A stretch of 64,000 nucleotides of DNA from Dactylonectria macrodidyma (taxonomy: Eukaryota > Ascomycota > Sordariomycetes > Hypocreales > Nectriaceae). A program made the position numbers and the translations under genes. Under the pieces are notes generated by a model, which was given only the letters and a program-made list of their open reading frames with translations, was not told where the DNA came from and made no database searches. Position 1 is the first letter of the stretch. Each line of letters opens with the position of its first letter. This document shows positions 63,841 to 64,000 of the stretch, piece after piece. The stretch lies in assembly GCA_020744425.1 (NCBI GenBank), contig JAGMUV010000002.1:4694501-4758500 (forward strand), written 5' to 3'.

Positions 63841-63948
63841 CACGAGCACGCTGCTGTTCTTCTTGGGAACGAACCTATTTGCTGGAGCTGTCTGGAGGAT
63901 CTTTACTCGGAGCCTGAACCTTGCCTACCTTCTTTTATTATTCACTGA
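63841..63948 (+). pseudogene. Detached 3' end of the conserved unknown gene
   Basis: After the duplicated CACGAGCAC, 32 sense codons and a TGA (63946-63948) continue the frame of the gene that stops in the transposon at 53745. The encoded tail begins AAVLLGNEPICWSCLEDL. This piece has no promoter or start of its own. The remaining 52 bases of the window hold nothing recognised. Confidence 0.8.
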
Positions 63949-64000
63949 GGTGTATTTTCTCAGAAGGAGCAGAGCTGATGGGGACTGACGAGGCTTGACT

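Noticed and set aside
63752..63988. Plus-strand frame crossing the MULE end into host sequence
   Set aside because: It is a chance fusion of terminal-repeat and host DNA in a frame other than that of the host gene.

Overview
This is nuclear DNA from a filamentous ascomycete (Pezizomycotina, most like a Fusarium-type Sordariomycete). Genes are interrupted by short introns (about 50-100 nt) with GTRNGT-like donors and CTAAC/CTGAC-like branch sites. The gene content is typically fungal: NACHT-ankyrin NLR, HET-domain protein, Zn2Cys6 factor, cytochrome P450, siderophore transporter, CFEM protein. Some transposon sequence also shows RIP-like C-to-T decay. The genus is inferred from general resemblance, not tested.

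Layout. 1-13 kb: an NLR with an N-terminal alpha/beta-hydrolase (5' end outside the window), a Upc2-like Zn2Cys6 regulator, a GNAT acetyltransferase, a P450 and a single-exon HET-domain protein. 14-24.5 kb: an intron-containing tRNA, a six-exon sugar (alpha-glucoside type) transporter, an unrecognised 376-aa protein, then a siderophore transporter and a CFEM protein transcribed divergently, with a perfect 19-bp palindrome of the iron-regulator GATA site (ATCAGATAA) between them. 27-31 kb: a Myb/SANT-like protein and a decayed HNH-endonuclease gene. 31.0-33.9 kb: an intact Mutator-like transposon with 44-bp perfect inverted repeats. 34.7-38.5 kb: one eight-exon gene whose splice phases all agree and which joins a Ser/Thr kinase to an Msb1-like domain. 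39.5-41.3 kb: a C2H2 factor. 42-46 kb: a broken amino-acid permease, then an AlaX-type tRNA-editing protein and a threonine-aldolase/alanine-racemase-family enzyme transcribed head to head. 47.3-50.2 kb: an intact hAT transposon. 50.6-64 kb: a conserved unknown gene interrupted in its last 3% by a 10.1-kb nested transposon.

The nest has a clear order. A Hop-like MULE (53710-63840, 9-bp duplication) entered the host gene and its transposase was later ruined by RIP-like stops. A small LTR element left a solo LTR (54285-54459), and a Ty3/gypsy chromovirus (56523-63532, LTRs identical by eye, TAAAC duplication) entered most recently. The gypsy element has gag, a pol in the -1 frame with an in-frame CCCAAAC slip site, and an unusual opposite-strand gene for a cysteine-rich coiled-coil protein that overlaps the end of pol.

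Best leads: the kinase-Msb1 fusion, the Sre palindrome joining transporter and CFEM genes, the antisense retrotransposon gene, and the AlaX/aldolase pair. All gene models were joined by hand from reading frames and splice signals; none has transcript support.
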